This document shows, one piece after another, positions 1-16,456 of a stretch of DNA of 64,000 bases. The notes beneath the pieces are model-generated. The model saw nothing but the letters and a program-made list of their open reading frames with translations. It made no database searches and was not told the DNA's origin. The stretch comes from Flaccisagitta enflata (taxonomy: Eukaryota; Chaetognatha; Sagittoidea; Aphragmophora), in NCBI GenBank assembly GCA_965153355.1, contig OZ231128.1, positions 4,836,001 through 4,900,000 on the forward strand, in the 5' to 3' direction. The position numbers and the translations under genes are program-made. The number at the start of each line of letters is the position of its first letter. Position 1 is the stretch's first letter.

Positions 1-1962
1 GCAGCAGCAGTGGCGGCGTCGACGGCGTCATCGAGAGCGATGCCGCTCGATTTCTCCCACACTTCATCGCCGGAATTTTCACCACCACAACCACCACCAC
101 CACATATCGGGGCGGCCGCGAGCACCTCCACCGCCACCGCCAACGCCGCCGCCGTCAGCGGTGGTGGTTTTTCCTCCTCCTCGGCGTCGCCGTTTCATCA
201 TTTGCGATCACCGACGTACGGTTTCGGATCTTCGCTTCATTTGTCGACGCCTTCTCCGGCGTCCACGCCGATGCGCCAACGATATTCTCCGATATTAACC
301 GAAGCCGAGACGACGTCGATGACGCCGATGTTGATTCGTCATTCGCTCAGAGACCAACCCGCGTTTCATCGGGCTTCTTACGCCGGAAGGGAATCCGTCG
401 GAGTGACGGAAGCTTCGGCGTCAGCGGCGGCGATGGCCTCCAGGCGTAGCTTCGCCATGGAACCCCGCTTCATCGACGACTTCGACGATCGGTTCCGGCC
501 AAGAGCCTCCTCTATCAGCTCCGCATTCGCCGTTCCTTATCCCTCCCACTCTGATCACCCGCAACTACAACAACAACAACAACAGAAACAACAGCAGCAG
601 CATTCTCATCATTATCGATCATTCATGTATCAGCAGCAGCAACAACAACAACAACAACAGCAGCAACATCGCCTGCAACATCAACGAGAGATGACTCGAT
701 CTCGTCAGCATCAGTCACCACATCGGCAAAAACTTCCCGCTTTTATGGCTTCCACGGCCTCATTTTTCAACGTCGGTCAGTCATCGCAGCAGCAGCAGCA
801 GCAACATCAGCAGCAACATCAGCAGCAAAATCAGCCTGAAAACGTTGGCGCTTTTGACGTTTCCGGTTCCTCTTTCGGCGCCACATCAAGATTCCAACCG
901 GCGTCGATGTTTTCCTCGCCCTCCTCAGGCGCCGGTTTTCAGTTGGTTCGCCGTCATTCAGCCAAAAGCGCGCCCTCGACCGCTTCAAGCGCCGCCATTC
1001 CAAGACGCAGCATTTTTGGCGGCGTCGGTGGCGCTGGCTTCGGATTCGGCTTTGGCGTCGGCGTAGGAGAAAGCGACTTTGCCTCTTCTTTCGATACTGA
1101 AGGTGGTGGTGGCGGAGGAGGAGGAGGAGGAGGTGGAGGTGGTGGTGATGGTGGTGGTGGTGGTCCGAGCAAATGGTTTGACACGAGTTTTATGAAGCCA
1201 AGAAGAAGATCTCTCAGAAAACGAGCGTCCGAATTGTTTTTCTCCAACAGCAGCGATTCGCCAGGTGGTGACGGCAGCAGCAAGAAAAGCGGCTTCGATG
1301 GTGGTATCAGGAGCGGCATTTTCAGCGGTGGCGGCGGCGGCGGAGGTGATCATCAACGATTTTATCCCGAGTATTCGGAAAAGGCGTCAACTTTGGGGCC
1401 ATCTACAACTCCGTCAATGATGCTGTCGACGAAATCCAAACACCGGTACATGCCGCTTACAGTCACGCAACGACTGCCCAGACCACTGTCTTCTGTCTCG
1501 TTACGATCCTCGACCACAGTTGGAGCTGGATTACAAACGCCGCCTCATCAGCAACAACAACATCAACAACAACGGCAGCAACCAACGCAACAGCATCCAT
1601 CGTCACAACATTATTCAAGACAACAACCACTGCCACATCAAAGCGATGCACCAGCATCTTTCCCGTTTCAACAACATCCTCATCAACAACAACAACAACA
1701 ACATTATCAGCTTCGACCACAGAACCAGCAACAACACCAGCAACAACAGCAGCAACAACAACAGCAACAACAACAGCGCCATTGGCCCACTTCCGGCGGT
1801 CAGATCGGCGGAATGGGCGAGGATATGTCGGCTTATTTCTCGGCGGAAGTGGAGGGCGATCTCGGCAGACGCGCCGATCGCCCCATGATCATCAGCAGAT
1901 GCTCAGTCAGAAGACGCAGGCAAGAGACCGCTCAGGGGGGAGGTGGAGGAGGAGCTGAATAA
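1..1962 (+). CDS. Gln/Gly/Ser-rich low-complexity protein, 5'-partial
   Basis: I do not recognise this protein. The frame is open from the left edge to a TAA at 1960-1962; the first in-frame ATG is at 40, but an upstream start or exon is equally possible. Counting from base 10, it has glutamine runs near residues 185-198, 208-219 and 573-589, a glycine run near 365-385, Ser/Ala-rich parts, and basic patches such as KPRRRSLRKR near 396-405. No folded domain or membrane segment is evident. GC-rich codons resembling the other exons here, and a 650-codon frame without stops, argue for real coding. It may be an exon that splices out before the TAA (gag|gtggag near 1939 is a possible donor). It could be an N-terminal part of the downstream transporter or an unrelated regulatory protein; neither can be shown. 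Confidence 0.5.
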   Translation, partial: AAAVAASTASSRAMPLDFSHTSSPEFSPPQPPPPHIGAAASTSTATANAAAVSGGGFSSSSASPFHHLRSPTYGFGSSLHLSTPSPASTPMRQRYSPILTEAETTSMTPMLIRHSLRDQPAFHRASYAGRESVGVTEASASAAAMASRRSFAMEPRFIDDFDDRFRPRASSISSAFAVPYPSHSDHPQLQQQQQQKQQQQHSHHYRSFMYQQQQQQQQQQQQHRLQHQREMTRSRQHQSPHRQKLPAFMASTASFFNVGQSSQQQQQQHQQQHQQQNQPENVGAFDVSGSSFGATSRFQPASMFSSPSSGAGFQLVRRHSAKSAPSTASSAAIPRRSIFGGVGGAGFGFGFGVGVGESDFASSFDTEGGGGGGGGGGGGGGGDGGGGGPSKWFDTSFMKPRRRSLRKRASELFFSNSSDSPGGDGSSKKSGFDGGIRSGIFSGGGGGGGDHQRFYPEYSEKASTLGPSTTPSMMLSTKSKHRYMPLTVTQRLPRPLSSVSLRSSTTVGAGLQTPPHQQQQHQQQRQQPTQQHPSSQHYSRQQPLPHQSDAPASFPFQQHPHQQQQQQHYQLRPQNQQQHQQQQQQQQQQQQQRHWPTSGGQIGGMGEDMSAYFSAEVEGDLGRRADRPMIISRCSVRRRRQETAQGGGGGGAE

Positions 1963-2218
1963 CAAATCCATAAAATCCATAAAATCCATAAAATGTTCAT
2001 TCCTGGGATAGCCAACCCAAAGACAAAGTAAAGAATTGATACTACAAAAGACAATTTGATTTGGAACTGAGTCTAACGAGGCCAGATACAAGGTCTATAC
2101 CAGTTGCAAACGGGTAGGCAGGGCAGGGCAGGGGCAGAAATGTAGTCTGCAGTTTGACAAGGATTGGTTATTCTTGGATTATGTTGGCATTTTTTTTCTT
2201 TTTTGTCAAACACTGGAT
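1963..2218. other. flank with nothing recognised
   Basis: AT-rich sequence after the stop of the Q-rich frame. It opens with three copies of the 10-mer aaatccataa. No gene was seen. Confidence 0.5.
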
Positions 2219-3373
2219 CTGTAGATGACGTCTAGACTTGAAAATATGGGGGCCCTCATATCCTACAAAAAGATAAAATAACATTCTGCCCCAATGTGTG
2301 TGTTTGTGTGATGCTAATGCCCTGCAAGGGTGAAGTAGAACAAATTTCTACCCATAATAAAATTTCCTTTTGGTTCATTTGTATTGATTGATGAATCTGA
2401 AATTTATGCAAGAAGAGCAGTAACTCCTCTCATTTTACACCAAAAGATTTTTTCTGTATAGAAATACCTCACTTTATAATTTACACCATCATTAAATTGA
2501 ATTGAAGAATGTTAAATGTTTATTACTCCTGAACTAGTGAGCAAAAGTCTTCAAATTTCCAAGAAATGCTGGTGATATACTGCAGTTTTGAAAAGCAAAA
2601 CCTTTATTTTAAGGTGGTTGAAGATTGACAAAACATCGAGAAAATATATATTTTTGAAACAGACACTTCTCCATATTTTCTTCTATGAAAAAGCTCCCTT
2701 TACTTGCATGTTATTTCTAAAACAAGGCCGGATACACGGCTACCCCAGTCGCGTGCGGGTGGGCAGGAGCAGTGCTGGAGAAGGTCACTAAAGCATTTGG
2801 GCAGGAGCAGTAGGCTCAAAAAGCTCAAAAACGCTGAAAAAGTAAAAAAGGGACCGACCAACCAACCAACCAACAGATGGACCGACATAGCGGAGTGTAG
2901 AGTTGCGTAGCACGCGACTAGAAATAAGCTATAACCCTGGGACTGGTCTCAAATAGCAAAAAACATATCTTAGATTTCAGTTCCATCAAAAAATTTGGGG
3001 ACATTTGGATATTTCACAAGAATAAGATTGATTTGAGAAAAAATTCTGCTATCGTTAATTTATCTTGAAATGGCAAGAAACTATTGAGAACTTCCTTGAA
3101 GAAAACATAAAATAAGTGATTTAGCCCTTAAAAACTTATTTTTTCATTGATTTGCTGATCCTTACCTTTCTTTGACTAAAAATTGAAGTTTTGCATATGA
3201 GAACCGCAGTACATTTCTGACACTCCCTGACTTTATGCCCAGTAGTGTAAGGGTAATGAAGGTTTAACATTTTTAAATTCAATTTAAAGACGATACACTT
3301 CTCAGTATCTTTACTTAACTGGCATTAGGCTTATGAGCACCCCTGTATTTCAATGTTTAGATGACATCTACTG
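2219..3373. mobile_element. inverted-repeat element, CAGTAGATG type, with a nested family A copy
   Basis: The left end reads gtagatgacgtctagacttg followed by gggggccctcata. The right end is its approximate reverse complement, finishing gatgacatctactg before TA. A second copy with the same ends lies at 29933-30428. The interior has no coding capacity and contains a family A element at 2720-2921. Probably a non-autonomous DNA transposon. Confidence 0.6.
2720..2921 (+). mobile_element. family A element
   Basis: It begins aacaaggccggatacacggc, has the subterminal motif gtcgcgtgc and a gtgggcaggagcag block, then an accaaccaacc-type run, and ends with the hairpin gttgcgtagcacgcgac followed by TAG. 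Confidence 0.75.
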
Positions 3374-3465
3374 TAACTTACAAAGGGAGCAAGAATTTTT
3401 TATAAAAAGTCTCACAAAAATGAATTACTTTTCATCTTTTCAAAGTTGATTATGCTATGTTAACA

Positions 3466-3500
3466 TCAGATGACCACATAAGGCTTATGTGGTCATCTGA
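3466..3500. repeat. near-perfect short palindrome
   Basis: Two 17-bp arms (tcagatgaccacataag and its exact complement) are separated by a single G. No flanking element was defined. Confidence 0.8.
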
Positions 3501-3743
3501 GCTGAGACGACTTTTCCACTTTTAAGCGTTTCTTGTCTCTCTCCCATATTTGTCTTTAACCACCAACACATCAAGTAATATTTGTTCATAAAGGTAATAT
3601 TTTGGGGTTAAGCACATTCTTGGTTAAGCTACAGTGATAACACTTTAAACGCAGAAGATCTTCTTTTTTCAGACATTGTCATGATTGTTCTGCTCCCTCT
3701 TTCAGTGAGTGTGGTTTTTCATTTTTTTCATTTCATTTTTTTA

Positions 3744-4020
3744 GTTGCAGATACGCAATTCTATAAGAGGCTATGTCCGTTCATTGGTCCATCTGTTCGT
3801 TGGTATGTCCATCCTTCGGTCCATCCATCCGTTGGTTCGCCGTATTGTCCATCGGTCCGTCGGTCAATCACGCTTGAGTAGAAAACGCAAAAAACGCACA
3901 TTTATGATGCTGCAGTTGGTATTGTGCGTGTAAGGATGTGTTGGAGGAGGGTTAGGGGTTGGATTGAATGCCACTACCCACTCATCTGCAACGATATTGT
4001 TTTCCCGCGTCACTTGTCAA
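3744..4020 (-). mobile_element. family A element, alternative-end subtype
   Basis: The hairpin end is gttgcagatacgcaat, followed by ccatcc/gttcg-type runs. The other end has catctgcaac followed by gatattgttttcccgcgtca. The catctgcaac motif is complementary to gttgcagat in the hairpin. Confidence 0.6.
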
Positions 4021-4887
4021 AACTTCCGCCCCTGCACGCAACAACAAGAGTTGTCCTGCACTTTCTTCATAAAGATACAGATTTCAAAAATTTGGATGCT
4101 TTTGAATGATTAGTACTCTATGAATTCTATCTGTGTATCTCTTAAAGAGAAGATTGCTTGATAATAGATGTTCATGTTACCAGAATTTTCACAACCATAT
4201 CCATCTGTAAAAATATTGATCATTTCTTAGAATGTTAAAATCAAATTTAAAACAAATCTGTACCAAATGATACTGGCAGTACAGCTCCTATAAAAGACAA
4301 CAACGTTTTACAATATGATTGTTAATGTGATTACCCCAAAATATCAGTGTTTCGATTGAGAACTGTTCTTTCATTTCTTCAAAAGTACAGGAGTGTAGTA
4401 CAGTGCTGCTGAAGTACACTTTTTTTTTCGAGTAAGGACAAAGTGTATAAGGACATGAGACTGAAATTTAAGGAAATATCAAAATCAAACCCTAGCCTTA
4501 AATTTAGGGAAAATTTTATTTCTTATCTTTAATTTTGAATTCATTTGAAATTTATTTTAAGCTTACGTTGGTCCATAAATTATCATGAAGACATAGATTC
4601 AGAAATGAAAATAGTGATTTGTTTTTATACATCAAATATGCTCTTTATCTAAAAATAAACAAAGTTTGTCTTAAGAGAAATAAAAAAAAAATATTAAGGA
4701 TATGCTTAGAATATGAAAGCTTTAATTTGCAAAAAATTTAAGGATGTCTCAGAAAAAGATTACTGGTGCTTATAAAAAAGGTGTATTTTAGAATTGTCCT
4801 GCAAGGTTTGGTACTGACTCATTTTTCATCATATAGGACAGGGTATTCTACATTGGGAATGATGTTTGTCATAGCCCTACCTATGAA
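4021..4887. other. AT-rich DNA, nothing recognised
   Basis: No gene, convincing exon or clear repeat was seen here. Confidence 0.4.
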
Positions 4888-5378
4888 TAGTCGCAAAAGC
4901 GTTAGATGGTTAGCGGTACCCGTGCCCTGCCTAAGTAGGTTGTGGTTGAAGCTGAGGGGGGAGCAAGGCAGCGGCCCCGAAGGGGTCGATGACCTGGGGG
5001 ATTTTCTCCTTCTCCTCCTCCTTCTTCTCCTTCTCCATCCCTACCCCCTCAAATCCCAGTCTCGAGGCCCAAATTTCAGTCTTGAGGCCCAAATTCCAGT
5101 CTTGAGGGCTTAATCCCAGCATCAAGGCCCAACTCCTAGCCTGGAGGCTGAGATTTGGGTCTCAAGGCTGGGTTCTGGGCCTCCAGGCTAGGATTTGGGC
5201 CTTGAGGCTGGGATTTGGCCCTCAAGACTGGGATTTGGGCCTGGAGACTGTAATTCGGGCCTGGAGACTGGGATTTGAGGGGGGGACGAAGAAGGAGGAG
5301 GAGAAGGAGGAGAAGGAGAAAATCCCCATATGTGTGAAAGCATAGGTCATCGACCCCTTTGGGGCTGCTGCCCAAAAG
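4888..5378. mobile_element. family B foldback element with central minisatellite
   Basis: It starts tagtcgcaaaagcgttagat. An inverted repeat (ggcagcggccccgaaggggt with gatgacct, then a pyrimidine tract) reappears as its complement at about 5300-5373. The centre is an irregular tandem repeat near 20 bp built on the word ggcctcaagactgggatttg. Similar copies lie at 33634-34103 and 34329-34829. Confidence 0.75.
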
Positions 5379-5399
5379 GGCAATTCAAAGAAGATACAC

Positions 5400-6070
5400 G
5401 ATTAAACAAGGCATCCAAGGATTGCACATGATCAGCGTTACCCGATGCCTTGCTTGGAGTGATAAGCTGAAGAAGTGGGGCGAGAGCAGAGTAGCGGCCC
5501 CAAAGGACTGATGTCTTGTAAGATACGTCCGTCCATCTTGACAGGTCAGATTTTAGGCTTGTGAGGGCAATTTTGAGGTCCCATAGGGCTTATTTCAGGC
5601 CAGAGGTGGCTAAATACAAGCCTGGGATGGTTGATTTTTAGTTGCGTGCTATGCCACTCTAAAAGCCACTTTTCGGTCCATAAGTCCGTCCGTCCGTCTG
5701 TCACAACTAACATTGAAGGCGCTAATTCAAAGGTCATTTTGAGAATTCCAATCTGTCTGCCTGTCTGTCTGTCTGACCTTTTATGAAAATGCCGATGCAC
5801 GCGACTTAGGACTAATGACCTTGTTGATCTAAGAGAGCTAATTTTGGGTTAAAGAGGGCTCATTTTTGGCCTTAGAGGATTGATTTTGGATGTGAGAGAT
5901 TTTTTTGAGACTTGAGAAGGGTGATTTTAGGTCTGAGAGGGTTGATTTGATCCTCTTCGGACTGATTTCTGGCCTGAAAGAGCCACATTTGAGCCTGAGA
6001 AGCCTTGGGGGGGGGGACAGACAGACGGATGCAAGGAATTCATCCCTGTGTCCTACAGGACATTGGCCCT
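5400..6070. repeat. degenerate family B and A-like fragments
   Basis: It contains decayed GGCCTGAGAGGGTTGATTT-type tandem units. A family A-like piece at 5637-5826 runs from agttgcgtgctatgccac to gcacgcgac and accttgtt. No gene was seen. Confidence 0.45.
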
Positions 6071-6727
6071 TAGGGGCCTCTGCCCAAAAAGTATCTTTAG
6101 TTTTTTATGGCAATTGTTGCTGACCATAATTGGGAAATTTGGAATCAAAGAGGAAATGAGTCTTTATGATCAATGCCAAACTATTTAAAAACCTCAAAAC
6201 AAATGACACTAGTTTTTTGAATTAATTTGTGCTGAGGTCAAGTATCCTGGATCATATAACAGGAGCTAAGGGTAACAAAACTGTCATCTCTTCAATACCA
6301 AAAAATGTCATGGCCAGCTACTCCCTTCCTTCTCCCCCTTAGTCCTCTCAACCCTGTCCTCCATATGATGTTTGCCCATGAACTATGATTTAAAGCAAAA
6401 CTGTTCATGACTCAACTTACTCGTCTTCATTTTCATTGTTTTCAATGTTTTCCTCAGCTTGTTATCCAAGTGCGCTGCTATGGAGATAATCAGAGTCTTG
6501 TCATACTGTTATGTTTGTCAGTTCATGTTGTTTTATTTTTCCGTTTTTGGATTTTTCACATGACCAAAAAAAATTGATTACCATTTTACGCTGATACACA
6601 ATTAATTGCTATGATTTAGGATGAGGTGTCTTATTTACTCTTGAGAAGTGATCTTGTCCTTTCTTTGTTGTGAAGCTTATAGATAGTTGGGGCTTTGTGA
6701 CAATCAGCTTATCAGGCATAGAGCACC
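6071..6727. other. AT-rich DNA, nothing recognised
   Basis: No gene or clear repeat was seen. Confidence 0.4.
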
Positions 6728-7008
6728 AGGTAATCTGTTAAGTAAAACAGCGAGATTAAAAACCAAGTATGCTCAGAATCGCTTGGGTTTTGCTCTGGGT
6801 TGCTCGGGGTGCTCCGGGGTTGCTCGGGGTTGATGTTATTGTTTGTCATGTAGTGAAGTACTATTGTTATTGTTCATAGTGTAGTCATTGTTTCAAACAA
6901 TGCAACCCCGAGCAAACCCCATGCAACCTGGAGCTTGAGTTGCTTGGGTTTGATTAGGAGTTTAACCCCGAGCAACCCCCATGGTTTTATCTCACCCCAG
7001 ATTACAGG
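6728..7008. mobile_element. small inverted-repeat element
   Basis: The ends taatctg and cagatta, and inner arms gcgagattaaaaacca and tggttttatctcacc, are inverted. The interior repeats ggttgctcggggttg and its complement. It has the structure of a MITE and no coding. Confidence 0.5.
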
Positions 7009-7208
7009 GTGTAGAGTTCTACTGAGGTTAATCATCACTGCTTCATTAATATGCTACAATAACTTGTGGTAATGTGCACTGAACAATTTTCTACCAGGGC
7101 CGATCACAGACAGGCCGGGCCTTGCAACAAAAGACAGGCAGGTCCCCCCTCACCCCAGGCCCCACCTCTTACTTTTCACTTTTTAGTCGCAGACTAGCGC
7201 ACATGGAA

Positions 7209-7413
7209 AACAAGGCTGGATACACGGCTACCCCAGTTGCATGCGGGTGGGCAGGGGCCGTAATTGAGGTCACCAGATCATTTGGGCAGGAGCAGTGAAG
7301 CCAAAAATCCCAAAAACCCAAAAAAAGTAGTGTGACGGATGGATGGACGGACCGATGGATGGACCAACGGATGGACCAACAAAGCGGAGTGTAGAGTCGC
7401 GTAGCACGCGACT
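7209..7413 (+). mobile_element. family A element
   Basis: It begins aacaaggctggatacacggc and ends with the hairpin gtcgcgtagcacgcgac followed by TAA. The internal ggatggacggaccgatgg run lies just before the hairpin, as in other copies. Confidence 0.75.
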
Positions 7414-7512
7414 AATAAATTTTGTTAAAGAGTTGAGACAAAGTTTTATTTTCTGCATAAGAATTACTTATCCAAAGGTTTTTTTACTCATTAATTGTCA
7501 GTTTGTACAATA

Positions 7513-8095
7513 CTATGGGAGCAAAGACGACCTAGATTAGAGAATAGATTTTAGATATCATTTTTTTATTCTATTTGTATAAATTTTAGATCCACGCTAA
7601 TACAAAAATTACTTTATTGTTTGAATATATTTGCTTCTCTCATCCTTCAACTTGTGACTTGATTTTATCAGGACTTCATTTTTGAATGTTTTAACCTAGC
7701 TCATTAGATCGGGCAGAAAATTTAATACGCTTTAAAAAAAACATCAGTTCAATTGGACCATTTTTACAGGTTTTATGCCTGTTTTAAGCTTTGCCCAGAT
7801 ACTTATTTACATAATTATTCTGTTTGAAAAATAGCTGTAAAACCTGTAAACATATTCCAATCAACTTTATTTTTTTTTCAAAAATATATAAAATTTTTAG
7901 CCCGATCTGATGGGCTAGGTTAGAATGTTGAAAAATGAAGTCCTGATAAAGTCAAGTCACAAGTTAAAGAATAAGGAAAGCTAATATATTCAAGCAACAC
8001 CTTTAATCAATAAAGATTTCAATTTTTTTATAAATCAAATGAAATGAAGATACCTAAAATCTATCCTCCAGTTTAGGTCGTCTTTGCTCCCATCG
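7513..8095. mobile_element. foldback MITE with TA target duplication
   Basis: The ends ctatgggagcaaagacgacc and ggtcgtctttgctcccatcg are flanked by TA on both sides. Complementarity runs through most of the 583 bp (for example tgatgggctaggtta against taacctagctcatta). No transposase is present. Confidence 0.75.
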
Positions 8096-8100
8096 TACTG

Positions 8101-8350
8101 TACCTAAAATTGGATAGGTGAGCATATGAATGGAAGTACCGGGGTATATGATTTATGGAAATAAGTAGCTTTCTTCTACAAGTTTTCTTCTAGTTATTCA
8201 GTTGAGAACTCTTTTTTCACCTCAGGTCGTACCTAAAATTTGATAGGTGATTATAGTCATGGAAGCCTATTCTAACCAGAAATAAGTAACTTTAAAACGT
8301 TTTGTTTACTTTTAGTTTTAGGGGTATTCAGTTGATTTGGAAAACCTATA
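8101..8350. repeat. direct duplication of about 125 bp
   Basis: The word gtacctaaaatt(t)ggataggtga and the following sequence, through agttttcttctag/ttacttttag and ttcagttga, occur twice in tandem. Confidence 0.6.
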
Positions 8351-8379
8351 GGGTAAGATGCTATTGGTTGCACATATCA

Positions 8380-8442
8380 TACACACACACGCACGTCGCA
8401 CGCACACAAGCACGTCGCACGCACGCACGTCGCACGCCAACA
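8380..8442. repeat. GCACGTCGCACGCAC minisatellite
   Basis: Short imperfect tandem copies of gcacgtcgcacgcac. Confidence 0.6.
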
Positions 8443-8586
8443 TGTGGCCTCAATTCAACTTATTTCAACAGCCTTGATTTGGCGACGACGACCTTTTGTT
8501 TTGATTGTGCTAAACAGAAAGCGCTTTTGCGCGACAGTTAAAACATTAACTTCTTTGTTTTAGGAAAAGGAAAACAAAATGACTAA

Positions 8587-8588
<2 letters not shown>

Positions 8589-8667
<79 letters not shown>
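8589..8667. repeat. (GA)n microsatellite
   Basis: Uninterrupted GA dinucleotides. Confidence 0.95.
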
Positions 8668-8670
<3 letters not shown>

Positions 8671-8825
8671 AAAAATTCGAAAAAGGAAGAAAAAGAACTG
8701 ACATGAAAATGAGTGATATGCTACTTATAATGATAATTTGTACAACTGTATGTTTCAGGTTTTTAAAACGCTTATGATAAAGGGGGTATGGACCTCCGAA
8801 AATTCGGCAATACTCTGTTATGATT

Positions 8826-8829
8826 CCGA

Positions 8830-8917
<88 letters not shown>

Positions 8918-8922
8918 AATAA
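8826..8922. repeat. (GAAA)n microsatellite
   Basis: About 24 tandem GAAA units. Frames through it on both strands are artefacts. Confidence 0.95.
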
Positions 8923-9305
8923 AGAGAGTGGGGACAGAATAAAGCAGGGAAAACCCTTTATCCGAGTTCCGTGCGGGTGAGCAAGAGCTGTGATGATATA
9001 GGCTAACCAATTACACGGGCAGAGGAAGTTAAGAAAAACTAGTACATATTGCAAAAAGACCCATTAATGCCGCGAAAAAGCGGTGCAAAACTGACTGACT
9101 GATAGACGGACCGACCAACGGTCACAGCAGTTCATACAGTATCATGTTGGCGACTAAGGAGTGAACGGAAATACCGACGTAGCCTGTACAGGTGGCAAAT
9201 TTGCAAATTTGGACAGGAAATCGATGGACTCATCATCTTGGTCTTGTTCCTCTTCATGGAGAGGAAATCGATCATAATCTTGGTCTTGTATGCAATGTCG
9301 TCATC

Positions 9306-9484
9306 ATAACAAGCCTTCTTGTTCTTGTTCTTGCCTTCTTGTTCTTGTTCTTGTTCTTGTTCTTGTATGCAATGTCGTCATCATAACGCGCCCTCTCTTC
9401 TCGCCATCGTCGTTATCCTCTTTACCTCCTCCTGCTCTTTACTAGCATCACGTTCATTATCCTCATCATCAGCATCATTATCGC

Positions 9485-9534
<50 letters not shown>

Positions 9535-9960
9535 GTATTGTCACCAACAAATTAAATCATTCTTCATCGTCGCCACATCATCATCATCACCACTACTATC
9601 ATCATCACGAATAATAATAATACATTACACAATAGTCATCATCAATACACACACACACACACATTATCAAGACACACACACATTACTAATACTAATACAT
9701 TACTAACACACACACATTACTAATATTATTATTTGGTCATTACATTAGTCATTAACACCTATCACTACTATCACTATCATCATCATCAATACTTACCATT
9801 ACTATCTCGACTACTACTACTCACACACACACACACACACATTTTCACACACACACACTACCAATGTCACAACTACCACAACACACACACACACACACAC
9901 ACACATCACACTACTACACACATTAATATCAATATTACCAATAATTACCAACATTAATAC
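9306..9960. repeat. mixed microsatellite tract
   Basis: (TTGTTC)n near 9306-9366, (ATC)n at 9478-9532, then scattered (AC)n and (ATC/ACT)n runs to 9960. Open frames here are low-complexity artefacts. Confidence 0.85.
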
Positions 9961-10484
9961 TAATACCACGTTGATGATGAACGCCGATACGTCATCACGT
10001 TCGTCCTCTTTCCCGTCATTCCTCTTTAAGTCTCTGCTCGCGATACCCTCGACTTCGCCTGTTACTTAACCGGCAGCGAAGCAATGGCGTAAATCGATAG
10101 CTAAATGATTACAAAACAAAAAAAACAAAAAAAAGAACAACAAAAGAACAACAACATCAAAAAGAACAACGACAAAAAGAAAACAACATCAATAACAACC
10201 TTTTTTTTCAAACATCAACAATCCTCTCCAAAAATCTCCATTCTTCCAATCTATTCTTAATAACAAACTCCAAAATTCCCAATAAACATGGATGGCATCC
10301 CTCCTCCAGCGTCACCCGTCTCTCCTCCTCCTCCTCCTCCTCCTCCCTCCCTCCTCCTCTCTAACGCCTCCCTCCCACCCATGCCACTCCTGATCTTTAT
10401 GCCACTGATTTCCAAGGCATGGGACCCTGCAGCTGCAGGGAAGGAGCCATTTGGGGAGCACATGCAACTGGAACGCTATTACTG
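9961..10484. other. tract before the gap, no secure exon
   Basis: The part at 9966-10090 is more GC-rich than its surroundings but has no exon I can support. It is followed by an A-rich stretch, a (TCC)n tract near 10321-10350 and the 16-bp palindrome ccctgcagctgcaggg near 10425-10440. A missing first transporter exon could lie here or in the gap. Confidence 0.4.
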
Positions 10485-10494
10485 NNNNNNNNNN
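10485..10494. other. assembly gap (10 N)
   Basis: Ten N bases. The true gap size is unknown. Confidence 1.
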
Positions 10495-10994
10495 ACTCAA
10501 AGACGATGAGAACGTTTGTTCCAGCTTAGTTCAAGAATACGGTAAACAAGATATCATCTAAAAAGTTGAAGTAACAAACATCTGTCATCACATCCTCATA
10601 TATTACGGATAAGACATACGTAGTAATTTTAGTTTCAGCCGATGTTTAGATCATTGATATGCTTTACTTATACATTTTTGATAGAAACAATGACGAAATG
10701 AAAGGGTTTGAAAAGACAGTTGAGTTTCATTGGAGCGCATTTCAAGGGACTGGGTTGCCTTTTTGCAATTGCTAACATATAAACAACTACAAAATCTCTC
10801 AGGGGATAGAAAGGTGGGCATGCTTCCTTAGCGAGTGTGCTCTAGCGATGCTCCAATGTAATGTTGTTTGCATAACAAAACTTAATGAGCAACTGACGAA
10901 CAAAAAAATAGTATTTGGCTAAGATGTTGAAAAAAATTATGCACAGTACAGGTATGAATTGCCAAGTGAGCCGCCGCTTCATTTTTCCCCCAAG

Positions 10995-15815
<4,821 letters not shown>

Positions 15816-15945
15816 TCCCCAGAGACGGATCAGACTTGAGAGAAAGCTACAGAAATACCGACTTTAGATACACTTGTCTAAATTGATTCCCAGAGAGAAA
15901 ACTACAGAAATACCGACTTTAGATACGCTTGATTAAATTGATACC

Positions 15946-16456
15946 ATTTCATAAAAATGCGAAAAAGAAATATTAAGAAACGCGTCCTTGCTCCACGCTC
16001 GCGTCTTTTTTTTATCTTTATCGTGGATAGTTAACTTAGTTATTGCCCTTATCTTCCTTCCCACTTGTTTTTGTTGCGCGGGGCTGACCAGCGATGGAAT
16101 TTTTTGAAAAGGAAGCGGAATACAAGTTTTGGTTTTACACCATTTTCCCACCTGATCGCCAGGTCGAGGTTTTTTTTTGTTTTTTTATTTTATTTTTTGG
16201 TTCTCACTAGAAAAGGACTTCCTGAAACAAGATCTAAATTTCTTGAATTATTTTCTTGGGCATTTTTCAAGAAAAATGCGATTGTGACAAAATATATTGA
16301 AATAATCATTAGCAACGTGTTATATTTGCAACACATGGTTTGCATAACAGTCAATCAAAATCAGATATTTCTCAATATATCTTTTTGGGGATAGCCTTCT
16401 CATTACTCCCCCCCCCCCTCCTCCCCGCTATCATTTGATTTTGAAATCAATTACAG
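15946..16456. other. AT-rich flank, nothing recognised
   Basis: Likely the transporter 3' flank. No gene was seen. Confidence 0.4.

Noticed and set aside
9966-10090. GC-rich segment as a coding exon
   Set aside because: All frames stop quickly and none resembles the missing TM1 region.
10288-10484. First transporter exon starting at ATG 10288
   Set aside because: The frame is Pro-rich from a TCC repeat, lacks a TM1-like segment and runs into the gap.
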